Below are positions 44,167-51,580 of a stretch of 64,000 nucleotides of DNA, piece by piece (position 1 is the stretch's first letter; each line of letters opens with the position of its first letter). Position numbers and translations under genes: made by a program. This DNA comes from Pyxidicoccus parkwaysis (GTDB lineage Bacteria; Myxococcota; Myxococcia; Myxococcales; Myxococcaceae), in assembly GCF_017301735.1 (NCBI RefSeq), contig NZ_CP071090.1, positions 5,446,001 through 5,510,000 on the forward strand, written 5' to 3'. The notes under the pieces are model-generated. The model worked only from the letters and a program-made list of their open reading frames with translations, searched no databases and was not told the origin of the DNA.

Positions 44167-45000
44167 TCAGGCCGCGCTCGCGCCGCAGCGCTCGAGGATG
44201 GCCCGTGCACGCGCGAGCTCCTCCACCAGCCGCGCGAAAGGCGGAAAGCCGCTGTCCATCTCGAAGTTCACCCCACGCACCGGACAGCGCGGCGCCACGT
44301 ACTCCAACAGCCGCCACACCTCCTCCGGCGACACGTTGGAGTGGCTGTCCACGTACACGCCCTCCATCGTCACCCCACCCGCCAGGTGAATCTGCACCAC
44401 CCTGTCCAGCGGGAGCCGGTCCACGAAGGCGTACGGGTCGAACTTGTGGTTCACCGCGTTGGCGTAGACGTTGTGCAAGTCCAGCAGCAGCCCGCAGTCC
44501 GCCTGCGTCACCACGCGGGTGAGGAAGTCCGCCTCGTCCAGCGTGCTGAGCGGCGTGTCGAACAGCCAGGCGATGTTCTCCACGATGAAGGGCAGGCCCA
44601 GCTCCGCCTTCACGCGGCGGATGTTGCGCACGCACGTCTCCAGCGCGTCCTCCGTGAAGGGCACCGGCGTGAGCGAGCGCACCGGCAGCTCGCCCGCGCG
44701 CGTGAAGCACAGGTGGTCCGAGTGCCACGCCGCGCGCGTGGTGGCGAGCATCCGCTTCAGGCTCGCCACGTAGTCCGGGCCGTCCACGCCGTCCGAGCCC
44801 ACCGACAGCTCCAGCCCGTGGCCCGCCAGCGGGAAGCGCTTCGCCAGCACCTCCAGCCGGCGCACCGTGTCCTCCGTCAGCGGGAAGAAGTGCTCGGGCA
44901 TCACCTCCAGCCAGTCCACGCCCGGGTTGCCCCGCGCGAGGTGCGGCTGGAAGTCCCAGCGGTAGCTGAGCCCGACGCCCAGGAACGGAATCGACGACAC
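44167..45000 (-). CDS. MNIO (DUF692) iron-dependent peptide oxygenase
   Basis: The protein has 277 residues. It starts IPFLGVGLSYRWDFQP as DUF692 proteins do. Metal-ligand motifs of the TIM-barrel MNIO family appear in order: PEHFF, HGLELSVGS, WHSDHLCF, VENIAW, LLLDLHNVYANAVNH, QIHLAGG, DSHSNVSPEEVW and NFEMDS. Known MNIOs (MbnB, TglH, ChrH, BufB) oxidise cysteine or other residues in short peptides made by neighbouring genes. Start is GTG 45000 with AGGAGG overlapping the upstream stop. It lies 10 bp from the methyltransferase and 12 bp from the partner-like gene. The nine CSCGGT peptides upstream are the likely substrates (inference). Confidence 0.88.
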   Translation of the reverse strand: MSSIPFLGVGLSYRWDFQPHLARGNPGVDWLEVMPEHFFPLTEDTVRRLEVLAKRFPLAGHGLELSVGSDGVDGPDYVASLKRMLATTRAAWHSDHLCFTRAGELPVRSLTPVPFTEDALETCVRNIRRVKAELGLPFIVENIAWLFDTPLSTLDEADFLTRVVTQADCGLLLDLHNVYANAVNHKFDPYAFVDRLPLDRVVQIHLAGGVTMEGVYVDSHSNVSPEEVWRLLEYVAPRCPVRGVNFEMDSGFPPFARLVEELARARAILERCGASAA

Positions 45001-45010
45001 GGCGTGCCTC

Positions 45011-45850
45011 CTACTTCTTCCTGCGCGCCATCACCTGGAAGTGCTGGCCCTGCAGTGCGTAGCCCTCGTGCGCGAGCTTCTCCTGCATCGCGATGATTTC
45101 ATCGCGCGCCGCCCACACGTCGAAGTCCGGGCCGCGCTCGGCCTGCATCGCCTCCAGCATCTCGAAGTACATGACGGGCTTGCCGAAAATCTCCTCCAGG
45201 TCCGCGCCCGCCGCCTTCACGCCGTCCTGCAGCTCCTGGATGGTGAACAGGTGCACCGGCAGGCCGTAGGGGCACTTGCCGCGGCCCGTGAGCAGCAGCT
45301 TCAGCGCCTCGGCCTTCTTGCCGTGCTTGAGCTCGAACATGAAGTGCTCGTGGCGGTTGTCCACGCCCATGATGACCGGGCCGCCCGGCTTCACCACGCG
45401 CACCAATTCGCTCATCGCCTTGGGGTACTGGTCCAGGCAGTAGGACACCGGGTCGCCCTCGCTGAAGACGAGGTCGAACTCCGAGTCCTTGAAGGGCAGG
45501 TCCGCCACCGTGCCCTCGATGAAGGAACAGCGCTCCAAGAGCCCCTTCGAGCCGAGATATGCCCTGGCCGAGTCCAGCATGCCCGCGGAGATGTCCAGCA
45601 CGGTGACGTTGTGGCCAGCCTCCGCGAAGCGCGCGCTGAACTTGCCGCCGCCGCCGCCCGCGTCCAGCACGCGCCACGACGTGCCGGCCGGAGGCAGCAC
45701 CTTCTCCACGGCCTTCCAGGTCAGCTCCTCGTAGACCACCCAGAACAGCTTGTGCGCCGCCTTGGTGTACTTGTTGTCGTTGTACGTCGACGACACCTGG
45801 TTGTAGCAGCTGGAGATGTCCTGCGGCTGCGGCGTATTGGCGGTGCTCAT
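45011..45850 (-). CDS. Class I SAM-dependent methyltransferase
   Basis: The protein has 279 residues. Motif I is VLDAGGGGGKFSARF, the acidic loop VTVLDISAGMLDSAR, motif II FDLVFSEGDPVSYC and motif III LVRVVKPGGPVIMGV. The substrate-binding C-terminal part shows no specific family. In this operon it could methylate the modified peptide (thiol, carboxylate or amide); inference. GGAG lies before ATG 45850. Confidence 0.85.
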   Translation of the reverse strand: MSTANTPQPQDISSCYNQVSSTYNDNKYTKAAHKLFWVVYEELTWKAVEKVLPPAGTSWRVLDAGGGGGKFSARFAEAGHNVTVLDISAGMLDSARAYLGSKGLLERCSFIEGTVADLPFKDSEFDLVFSEGDPVSYCLDQYPKAMSELVRVVKPGGPVIMGVDNRHEHFMFELKHGKKAEALKLLLTGRGKCPYGLPVHLFTIQELQDGVKAAGADLEEIFGKPVMYFEMLEAMQAERGPDFDVWAARDEIIAMQEKLAHEGYALQGQHFQVMARRKK

Positions 45851-45871
45851 GACGGGTTCACTCCGGGCACT

Positions 45872-47992
45872 TCAGTACGTGAAGGAGATCTTCGAGAGGA
45901 TGCGGCGTTCCTGCGAGCCGTTGAAGGGCTGGTCCGAGTACACGAAGAACAGGTCGCTCCAGTCGCGGTAGTGCCAGCCGAAGACGGCGTCCAGCAGCGT
46001 GCCCTTCACGTTGCTGTAGTCGGCGAGCTCGGACACCGCGCCCTGCTGGAACGTCACGCGGGTGTAGAGGTTGGGGTTGAACTGGTAGCGCAGCTGCGCG
46101 TAGCCGCTCCACGAGTGGCCCGTGCCGGAGGTGCCGTACAGCTCGCTGTTCTTCGGCACGTCCTTGCTCTCCGTGTAGAAGCCGCTGAACTTCGCCTGGA
46201 GCCGGTTGCCCATCTTGATGTTGAGCGCGCCGTTGACGCCGCGCGTGGGGCCGCCGAGGAAGTTACCGGTGAAGGCCGTCAGCGTCAGGCTCTGCCAGTC
46301 GTTGGGGAAGAGGATGAAGCCGCCGGTGGCGATGCGGTCCTTGAAGCCCTCGTTGTCGTCGTAGACGTAGTCCGCGTAGAGGGCGAAGTTGTGGTGCAGG
46401 TACGGCTGCACGTTGACGCGGTTGCGCAAGCGGGTGCGCACGTGCTCGTGGTCGCGGCGCCAGAGGCTGTCCCACGTGAGGTTGACCTGCGGCAGGAAGC
46501 GCAGCTTGGGGAACGGCGTCAGGTACAGGTGCGTGTTGTAGCCCTGCTTGTCGAGCACCGGCGTGTAGCCCAGCGGGTTGGCGTAGCGCTTGCCGATGTC
46601 CTCCAGGTGGATCCAGAACTCGGAGTTGGTGTCGAAGCGGTGGATGGCGATCTTGTACGCCTCCGAGTCCTTGTGGCCGGCCACGTCGCTCCAGCTCTTC
46701 AGAATCTGCGCCTGGACGAAGAGCTCCTCCCAGATGTGGATGTTGGCGTCGAGGCCGGTGGTGCGGAACCAGCCGTACTTGTCACCCTTGCGGCTCACCG
46801 CGATGAGGTTGATGGCGGAGCGCTTGCCGATGTCCTGCTGGAGGCGCAGCACGCCGGAGTTGAGGTTCTCCCGCTCGTTGCTGCCGTCGCCCGGGTCGTC
46901 CCGGTGCTGCACGTCGAGGAGCGCGAAGCCCAGGCCGCCCACCTTGCCGGTGAGCTGCGCGCCGCCGAGCACCTGGTCGTGCGGCTTCATGGCGATGCGG
47001 CGGGAGGTGAAGATCTTGATGGGCGCGAGGAAGAGGTGCTCGCTCTCCACGAAGAAGGGACGGCGCTCGGGCAGCAGCGGCTCCTCGGTGTCCAGCAGGA
47101 GCCGGTCCTGGTCCGCTTCCACGTCGGAGAAGTCCGGGTTGGCGGTCAGCTTCAGGGCCACGTTGGGCGTCGGGTCGATGCGCGCATCGAAGCCGGCGTT
47201 GGGCTTGAACACCTTGCGGGACGCCGTCGTCTGGAGCGCGACGTCCGTGGCCACGTACGGGGTGATGCTCCAGCTGCGGCGGCCTTCGATGTTCTTGAGT
47301 CCCTCCAGGTGCGGGAAGCGGCTCACCTTGGCGCTGTTGACGCCGTCCGGCGTCCAGTTGCTCCACTCCTGCGTGCGCGCCTGCTCGCGGTCCAGCATGA
47401 GGCCGAACGTCACCTCCTCCGTCGAGGGGAACTGGAAGTTGGCGAAGGGGATGCGGACCTCGGAATACCAGCCGTCCTCGGTGATGGAGCCCATGGACTC
47501 CCACTCACCGGCCCACGACGTGGTGAAGGCCTCGCCGTCCGCGACGATGCGGCCGTCGGTGCGCACGCCCAGCGGGTTGGTCCAGAAGTAGTACGCGTTC
47601 CGGTGGTCCTTGAACGTGTCCAGCATCACCGTGACGTTGTCCTCCTGGTGGAGGAAGGACTCGTTCTGGACGCTGTACGCGGTGATTTTCGACGGGTCCT
47701 TGTCCAGGCAGTGGAACAGGACGTACAGGTTCTTCTTGTCGTAGAGGATGCGGACCTTGGTGTCGTCACGCGCGGGGTTGCCGTAGTCGATGCGCGTGAG
47801 GTGCCAGCCCGAAACCTCCGGGGCCGTCTGCCACACGGCCTCGTCGGGCTTGCCATCGATGGTGATGGGCTCGCTCGTGAAGGTGGCCTTGTAGTTGTAG
47901 TACTGCTTGTCTTCGGGCGAATCAGCGAGGGCCAGGGTCGGCAGACACGCGAGGAAGAGCGCGGCGCCCCAGGTACAGGTCGACGTTTTCAT
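45872..47992 (-). CDS. DUF5916-type outer-membrane barrel with CBM9-like front
   Basis: The protein has 706 residues. A Sec signal (ALFLACLPTLALADS) is followed by a CBM9-like sandwich (about 35-200; TIDGKPDEAVWQTAPEVSGW) and then a long series of amphipathic strands with alternating aromatic residues, ending ILSKISFTY. A final aromatic residue is typical of proteins inserted in the outer membrane by BamA. ATG 47992 overlaps the MFS stop (ATGA), tying it to the operon. It could move the peptide product through the outer membrane or catch a ligand. Related proteins are of unknown function. Confidence 0.75.
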   Translation of the reverse strand: MKTSTCTWGAALFLACLPTLALADSPEDKQYYNYKATFTSEPITIDGKPDEAVWQTAPEVSGWHLTRIDYGNPARDDTKVRILYDKKNLYVLFHCLDKDPSKITAYSVQNESFLHQEDNVTVMLDTFKDHRNAYYFWTNPLGVRTDGRIVADGEAFTTSWAGEWESMGSITEDGWYSEVRIPFANFQFPSTEEVTFGLMLDREQARTQEWSNWTPDGVNSAKVSRFPHLEGLKNIEGRRSWSITPYVATDVALQTTASRKVFKPNAGFDARIDPTPNVALKLTANPDFSDVEADQDRLLLDTEEPLLPERRPFFVESEHLFLAPIKIFTSRRIAMKPHDQVLGGAQLTGKVGGLGFALLDVQHRDDPGDGSNERENLNSGVLRLQQDIGKRSAINLIAVSRKGDKYGWFRTTGLDANIHIWEELFVQAQILKSWSDVAGHKDSEAYKIAIHRFDTNSEFWIHLEDIGKRYANPLGYTPVLDKQGYNTHLYLTPFPKLRFLPQVNLTWDSLWRRDHEHVRTRLRNRVNVQPYLHHNFALYADYVYDDNEGFKDRIATGGFILFPNDWQSLTLTAFTGNFLGGPTRGVNGALNIKMGNRLQAKFSGFYTESKDVPKNSELYGTSGTGHSWSGYAQLRYQFNPNLYTRVTFQQGAVSELADYSNVKGTLLDAVFGWHYRDWSDLFFVYSDQPFNGSQERRILSKISFTY

Positions 47993-49287
47993 CCGGGCTC
48001 CTGAGATGGGGTGAGGACGGGGGTGTGGGTTACAGCGGCCGGCGCGGAGCGCTCGGGAGCCCAGGCCATGCCGGCCAGGGACAAGAGCAACGCACCGGAA
48101 GACAACAGGAAGGCACTGGACAGCCCGGCGTGCCGGGCCACGAAGCCATAGGTGAGCGGGGCGAGCACCTGCGCGAGCGCCGCGCACCCGCCGAGCGCGC
48201 CCAGGAAGCGGCCGCGCTCCGAGGTGGGGGCCACCTCCACCACCACCGCCTGCGCGGAGGGGCGGTGCAGGCCGTCCGGCACCGCGAGCAGCGCCCACGA
48301 CACCACCATGACGGCGAGGCCGTACGGCGCGGGCAGCCAGCCGGAGAGGCCGAGGATGCCGCTCATGAGCACCATGCCCGCCAGGCCCGCGAGGATGATG
48401 CCGTTGCGCTTCTGCAGCCCGTCCGACAGCCGCCCGCCGAAGGGCTGGGCGAAGGCGTAGACGAGCCAGGAGACGGCGACGAGCGGCCCCACCGCCTCCG
48501 ACGGCGCGCCCAGCTTCATCGCGTAGAGCGGGATGTAGATGGGGAACAGGTTGAGCGCGAAGGCGAAGAAGAACTGCCAGGCGAACAGGCCCGCCAGCCG
48601 GGGCGCGCCGCGCACGTAGTCCACCGGGGCGCGCACCGCGTCCAGCGCCAGCTTCCACCCGCCGCCCTGGGCGCGCGCTTTGGGCGCCTCACGCGCGGGC
48701 TCCTCCAGCCTCAGGAGCAGCAGGCTGCTGACGAGGAAGAGCGCGCCGGCGAGGAAGAAGGTGTACTGCGTGGACAGCAGGCGGATGACGAAGGCGGAGG
48801 CGCCCAGCGCGAGCACGAACATCAGGCTGGTGCTCGCGTCCAGCAGGGCGAAGATGGTGGCGCGCTTCTGCTTCGGCGCGAAGTCCGCCACCAGCGCGCC
48901 ATTCACCGGCTGCGCGCTGCGCTGCAGGAGCAGCTTCAGCGACAGCGCCGCGGCCAGCGGCAGCGGGTGCGCGAAGAGCGCCATCACCGGCACCAGCAGC
49001 GACGTCACGAGCGACAGGCCCACCACGAAGCCCTTGCGGCTGTAGCGGTCCGACAGCGCGCCCATCACCGGCTGCAGGAAGATGGGCACCAGCGAGCCCA
49101 CCGAGTACACGAGGCCGATGCCCTGCAAGTCGAGCCCGCGCGACTGGAGGTACAGCGGCATCACCGGGTTGAGCAGACCGCCGGCCACCGTGCCCACCAG
49201 GCCCGACACCATCAGCACGCGCAGGTTGCCCAGCCCGCGCGTCAATTCGTACATCTCGCGCACCGCGCGAAGGCCCCGGGAAATCAT
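47989..49287 (-). CDS. MFS transporter, probable peptide exporter
   Basis: The protein has 432 residues with 12 membrane helices. GALSDRYSRKG is the MFS loop 2-3 motif and GGRLSDGLQKRNG its counterpart in the second half. It resembles drug-efflux members. Its ATG overlaps the stop of the Lon-like gene and its stop overlaps the barrel gene start (both ATGA), so stoichiometric expression is likely. In a peptide operon it would export product across the inner membrane (inference). Confidence 0.88.
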   Translation of the reverse strand: MISRGLRAVREMYELTRGLGNLRVLMVSGLVGTVAGGLLNPVMPLYLQSRGLDLQGIGLVYSVGSLVPIFLQPVMGALSDRYSRKGFVVGLSLVTSLLVPVMALFAHPLPLAAALSLKLLLQRSAQPVNGALVADFAPKQKRATIFALLDASTSLMFVLALGASAFVIRLLSTQYTFFLAGALFLVSSLLLLRLEEPAREAPKARAQGGGWKLALDAVRAPVDYVRGAPRLAGLFAWQFFFAFALNLFPIYIPLYAMKLGAPSEAVGPLVAVSWLVYAFAQPFGGRLSDGLQKRNGIILAGLAGMVLMSGILGLSGWLPAPYGLAVMVVSWALLAVPDGLHRPSAQAVVVEVAPTSERGRFLGALGGCAALAQVLAPLTYGFVARHAGLSSAFLLSSGALLLSLAGMAWAPERSAPAAVTHTPVLTPSQEPG

Positions 49288-49916
49288 GCCGCCACCCCAC
49301 TGGAAACCGTCGTGGCCGCGCCCGCGGACGGACGCAGCGGAAGCGTGCCGAGCACGGACTCGGCGGCCACCGTGAGGCTGGGGACGGGACGCACGTCCAG
49401 CGCGCTCAGCGGCGCGGCGTCCCACTGGCTGCCCGCGGGCACCCAGACCGGCACGCGCCCGGCGGACGCATGGACCTGGCGCACGTAGGCGTCCGCGGCG
49501 GCCAGCTTGCCCTGGAGCTTTTCGAGCGGCGCGGGCACCAGGGCCTCGCTGCCGTCGAGCGCCACTCCGGTGGCGAGGAAGGGAGAAGGCACTTCGCGGC
49601 CGGCGAGCAGCGCCACCCACGCGACGAACAGCGGCAGGGACGCGCTGCGCCCGTCCAGCGTCACCTTGCGGCCGCGCACGGAGAAGAAGAAGTCCGTCTC
49701 GTCCCACGGCAGCGCGTAGCGCCCGAGGCCCACGGCCTTCAAGTGGCGCAGGTGCTGCTGCCAGGCCGGCGCGTAGCCGGTGTCACGCGACAGGTCCACC
49801 CAGAGCCGGCCTTCGCCCGGACGCACCGCCACGTCGACGGACACGAGCCGGAACAGCGGCGCGCCATGGAGGTCCGCCTGGGTGAGCAGCAGCAATGGCG
49901 TGGACGAGGAGGGCAC
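49284..49916 (-). CDS. Lon-like (S16-fold) protein without ATPase
   Basis: The protein has 210 residues from GTG 49916; GTG 49967 would add 17 residues but falls inside a hairpin. The middle reads VTLDGRSASLPLFVAWVALL, then REVPSPFLATGVALDGSEAL and LEKLQGKLAAADAYV. This matches the Lon protease domain layout: a D-G-x-S-A-x nucleophile region, the T-G-x-x-x-D-G strand and the catalytic Lys in x-K-L-x-A-A, but no AAA+ domain is attached. It may trim peptide leaders or only bind peptides. It follows the last peptide gene and overlaps the MFS gene. The family call is from pattern memory, not alignment. Confidence 0.6.
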   Translation of the reverse strand: MPSSSTPLLLLTQADLHGAPLFRLVSVDVAVRPGEGRLWVDLSRDTGYAPAWQQHLRHLKAVGLGRYALPWDETDFFFSVRGRKVTLDGRSASLPLFVAWVALLAGREVPSPFLATGVALDGSEALVPAPLEKLQGKLAAADAYVRQVHASAGRVPVWVPAGSQWDAAPLSALDVRPVPSLTVAAESVLGTLPLRPSAGAATTVSSGVAA

Positions 49917-49955
49917 GATGGGAAGCGGAACGGGAAAAGGGTTGGTGAGGACACA

Positions 49956-49990
49956 GGCGGGACGCACTTCCGAAGAGAGTGCTTCCCGCC
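49956..49990 (-). promoter_or_regulatory. Hairpin after peptide 9
   Basis: GGCGGGA-x-GCACT pairs with AGTGC-x-TCCCGCC around a nine-base loop (12 pairs, one mismatch). It begins 12 nt after the peptide 9 stop and covers a possible GTG start of the Lon-like gene, so it could lower translation or stabilise the peptide mRNA. No T-run follows. Confidence 0.6.
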
Positions 49991-50002
49991 CGTGAGCCGC
50001 GA

Positions 50003-50101
50003 CTACTCGGCGACGGTGCGCACCGTGGTGGTCATGGTGCCGCCGCAGGAGCACTTGTCGGAGGAAGCGGCAACGCGAACGATCTGAGCCTTGACGTACA
50101 T
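50003..50101 (-). CDS. Precursor peptide 9 (32 aa, CSCGGT family)
   Basis: The common N-terminus MYVKAQIVRV, AASSDK and CSCGGT is followed by the tail MTTTVRTVAE. AGAGG stands before the ATG. It is the last of nine copies; 35 bp and a hairpin separate it from the 49967 GTG of the Lon-like frame. Confidence 0.85.
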   Translation of the reverse strand: MYVKAQIVRVAASSDKCSCGGTMTTTVRTVAE

Positions 50102-50134
50102 GGGAGACCTCTTGTGTGGGGTGTGATTGAGAGG

Positions 50135-50166
50135 CAGCCACGGCCCGGCGAGCCGAACCGTGGCTG
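50135..50166 (-). promoter_or_regulatory. Hairpin after peptide 8
   Basis: CAGCCACGG and CCGTGGCTG form a perfect nine-base stem around a 14-base loop, beginning 16 nt after the peptide 8 stop. Confidence 0.55.
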
Positions 50167-50182
50167 GTGCTGCCGGTGACGA

Positions 50183-50278
50183 CTACTCCGCGACCTGCAC
50201 CGTGGCGGTCATGGTGCCGCCGCAGGAGCACTTGTCGGAGGAGGCGGCAACGCGGACGATCTGGGCCTTGACGTACAT
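50183..50278 (-). CDS. Precursor peptide 8 (31 aa, CSCGGT family)
   Basis: Same conserved front as copy 1 (MYVKAQIVRV, AASSDK, CSCGGT) and the tail MTATVQVAE. GAGAG lies upstream. Eighty-one bases with a hairpin separate it from copy 9. Confidence 0.85.
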   Translation of the reverse strand: MYVKAQIVRVAASSDKCSCGGTMTATVQVAE

Positions 50279-50366
50279 GGTTGTTCTCTCTCGTGGTGTT
50301 GCGGGTTGGGCCCATCCCACGGCCCGGCGAACCGGACCGCGAGTGGGGTGCTTCAATCCGGCGGGA

Positions 50367-50388
50367 GCGGGAAGGTCACCCTCCCCGC
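50367..50388 (-). promoter_or_regulatory. Hairpin after peptide 7
   Basis: On the minus strand GCGGGGAGG pairs with CCTTCCCGC (one wobble) around GTGA, beginning 14 nt after the peptide 7 stop. Confidence 0.55.
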
Positions 50389-50402
50389 CCCACCGGAGAG
50401 GA

Positions 50403-50504
50403 CTACTCCGCCGTGCTGTTGGACAGCGCCGCGGACATGGTGCCGCCGCAGGAGCACTTGTCGGACGACGCGGCAACGCGAACAATCTGAGCCTTGACGT
50501 ACAT
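50403..50504 (-). CDS. Precursor peptide 7 (33 aa, CSCGGT family)
   Basis: Conserved front and tail MSAALSNSTAE, the most polar tail of the set. GGAG lies eight bases before ATG 50504; an in-frame ATG two codons upstream overlaps that site and is less likely. At DNA level its conserved part is the same as copy 6, pointing to recent duplication. Confidence 0.85.
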   Translation of the reverse strand: MYVKAQIVRVAASSDKCSCGGTMSAALSNSTAE

Positions 50505-50547
50505 GGTCATTTCTCCAGGTGTTGCGGGTTGAGGGTTGCTGCTTGGA

Positions 50548-50649
50548 CTACTGGACGACCGCGGCGCTATCGGCCAGGGTCATGGTGCCGCCGCAGGAGC
50601 ACTTGTCGGACGACGCGGCAACGCGAACAATCTGAGCCTTGACGTACAT
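50548..50649 (-). CDS. Precursor peptide 6 (33 aa, CSCGGT family)
   Basis: Conserved front and tail MTLADSAAVVQ. One of two copies ending in Gln instead of Glu. GGAG lies eight bases before the ATG. Forty-three bases separate it from copy 7, without a hairpin. Confidence 0.85.
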   Translation of the reverse strand: MYVKAQIVRVAASSDKCSCGGTMTLADSAAVVQ

Positions 50650-50691
50650 GGTCATGTCTCCAGGTGTTGCGAGTTGACGGCGGGGAGCCGA

Positions 50692-50787
50692 CTACTGCAC
50701 CACCGCGGTGTCGAGGCTCATGGTGCCGCCGCAGGAGCACTTGTCGGAGGAAGCGGAAACGCGAACGATCTCGGCCTTCACGTACAT
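50692..50787 (-). CDS. Precursor peptide 5 (31 aa, CSCGGT family)
   Basis: Front MYVKAEIVRV (Glu6 for Gln) then SASSDK (Ser11 for Ala) and CSCGGT; tail MSLDTAVVQ, ending in Gln. AAGGAG precedes the ATG, the best ribosome site of the array. Confidence 0.85.
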   Translation of the reverse strand: MYVKAEIVRVSASSDKCSCGGTMSLDTAVVQ

Positions 50788-50839
50788 GGTGAATCTCCTT
50801 CGTGGTTGAGTTGGGTTGAGTCGTTGAACCGCGCCGGGA

Positions 50840-50938
50840 CTACTCAGCGACGGTGGCGGTGCTGATGGTCATCGTGCCGCCGCAGGAGCACTTGTCGGAC
50901 GACGCGGCAACGCGGACGATCTGAGCCTTCACGTACAT
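50840..50938 (-). CDS. Precursor peptide 4 (32 aa, CSCGGT family)
   Basis: Conserved front and tail MTISTATVAE. CGAGG precedes ATG 50938. Fifty-two bases without a hairpin lead to copy 5. Confidence 0.85.
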   Translation of the reverse strand: MYVKAQIVRVAASSDKCSCGGTMTISTATVAE

Positions 50939-51020
50939 GGTGAACCTCGTTGGGTTGGGGGTTGAACCCGCCCGCGCTCCAGGGTGAGCCGGCACGCGGC
51001 GCGGGGTACTGCGTACGGCA

Positions 51021-51045
51021 CGGGCGGAAGGCAGACCTCCGCCCG
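51021..51045 (-). promoter_or_regulatory. Hairpin after peptide 3
   Basis: CGGGCGGAGG pairs with CCTTCCGCCCG (ten pairs with one wobble) around a short loop, 11 nt after the peptide 3 stop. The stem sequence is nearly that of the hairpin after peptide 2, so the two are related by duplication. Confidence 0.6.
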
Positions 51046-51056
51046 CTCCGTGACTA

Positions 51057-51149
51057 CTACTCGAGCACCCTGACAGTGGTCATGGTGCCGCCGCAGGAGC
51101 ACTTGTCGGACGACGCGGCAACGCGGACGATCTCGGCCTTCACGTACAT
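51057..51149 (-). CDS. Precursor peptide 3 (30 aa, CSCGGT family)
   Basis: Front MYVKAEIVRV (Glu6), AASSDK, CSCGGT; tail MTTVRVLE. CGAGG precedes the ATG. A hairpin follows the stop within 11 nt, and 118 bp separate it from copy 4. Confidence 0.85.
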   Translation of the reverse strand: MYVKAEIVRVAASSDKCSCGGTMTTVRVLE

Positions 51150-51238
51150 GGTGAACCTCGTGGGACTTCGGGTTGAGCTTTCCCATCCACGTCCCGGAGA
51201 ACCGGGCGCACGAGCCAACAACCAGGCTGAAACGAAAT

Positions 51239-51267
51239 CGGGCGGAGAGGAGGTCCCTCTCCGCCCG
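51239..51267 (-). promoter_or_regulatory. Hairpin after peptide 2, attenuator-like
   Basis: CGGGCGGAGAGG and CCTCTCCGCCCG form a perfect 12-base stem with a five-base loop, 10 nt after the peptide 2 stop. The minus-strand sequence after it (ATTTCGTTTC) is mildly T-rich, so it might end part of the transcripts. Confidence 0.65.
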
Positions 51268-51277
51268 AACCATCGAA

Positions 51278-51370
51278 TTATTCGATGGACGTGCGCACGG
51301 TCATCGTGCCGCCACACGAACACTTGTCGCTGGAAGCAACAACACGAACAATTTCGGGCTTGATGTACAT
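51278..51370 (-). CDS. Precursor peptide 2 (30 aa, most diverged copy)
   Basis: Front MYIKPEIVRV (Ile3, Pro5, Glu6), VASSDK, CSCGGT; tail MTVRTSIE, stop TAA where the others use TAG. Its codons are much less GC-rich (GTT, TGT, ATT) and many synonymous sites differ, yet the CSCGGT block is unchanged. That is strong sign of selection on the motif. AGAGG precedes the ATG and a 12-bp-stem hairpin follows the stop. Confidence 0.85.
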   Translation of the reverse strand: MYIKPEIVRVVASSDKCSCGGTMTVRTSIE

Positions 51371-51416
51371 GGGCGTCCTCTTTCGGGGTGTGGAGGGAAG
51401 AAGCAACAGGGACGGA

Positions 51417-51509
51417 CTACTCGGCGACGACGAGGACCGACATGGTGCCGCCGCAGGAGCACTTGTCGGAGGAAGCGGCGACGCGAACGATCTGGGCCTT
51501 GACGTACAT
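51417..51509 (-). CDS. Precursor peptide 1 (30 aa, CSCGGT family)
   Basis: First peptide gene after the PqqD-like gene. Front MYVKAQIVRV, AASSDK, CSCGGT; tail MSVLVVAE. GAAGAGG precedes ATG 51509. No signal sequence is present, so any leader must be the short conserved front itself. The only two cysteines are the CSC pair, the expected target of an MNIO enzyme (inference). Confidence 0.87.
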   Translation of the reverse strand: MYVKAQIVRVAASSDKCSCGGTMSVLVVAE

Positions 51510-51580
51510 GGTGAACCTCTTCGGGTTGGGGTTGGCCTGTGCAGTGAAACACCGCGTTCCGCGTCACAGGCTGCGTATGC

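Noticed and set aside
45041-48004. A 987-codon plus-strand frame across methyltransferase and barrel genes
   Set aside because: Low-complexity Val/Arg/His composition, no domains, and it covers two convincing genes on the other strand.
50281-50642. Plus-strand frames across the peptide array
   Set aside because: They lack consistent ribosome sites and their products are unrelated between repeats, while the minus-strand peptides are conserved with a few replacements.
50003-51509. Regular repeats read as a CRISPR array
   Set aside because: The repeats are coding, each has its own ribosome site and stop, and distances vary from 42 to 128 bp.
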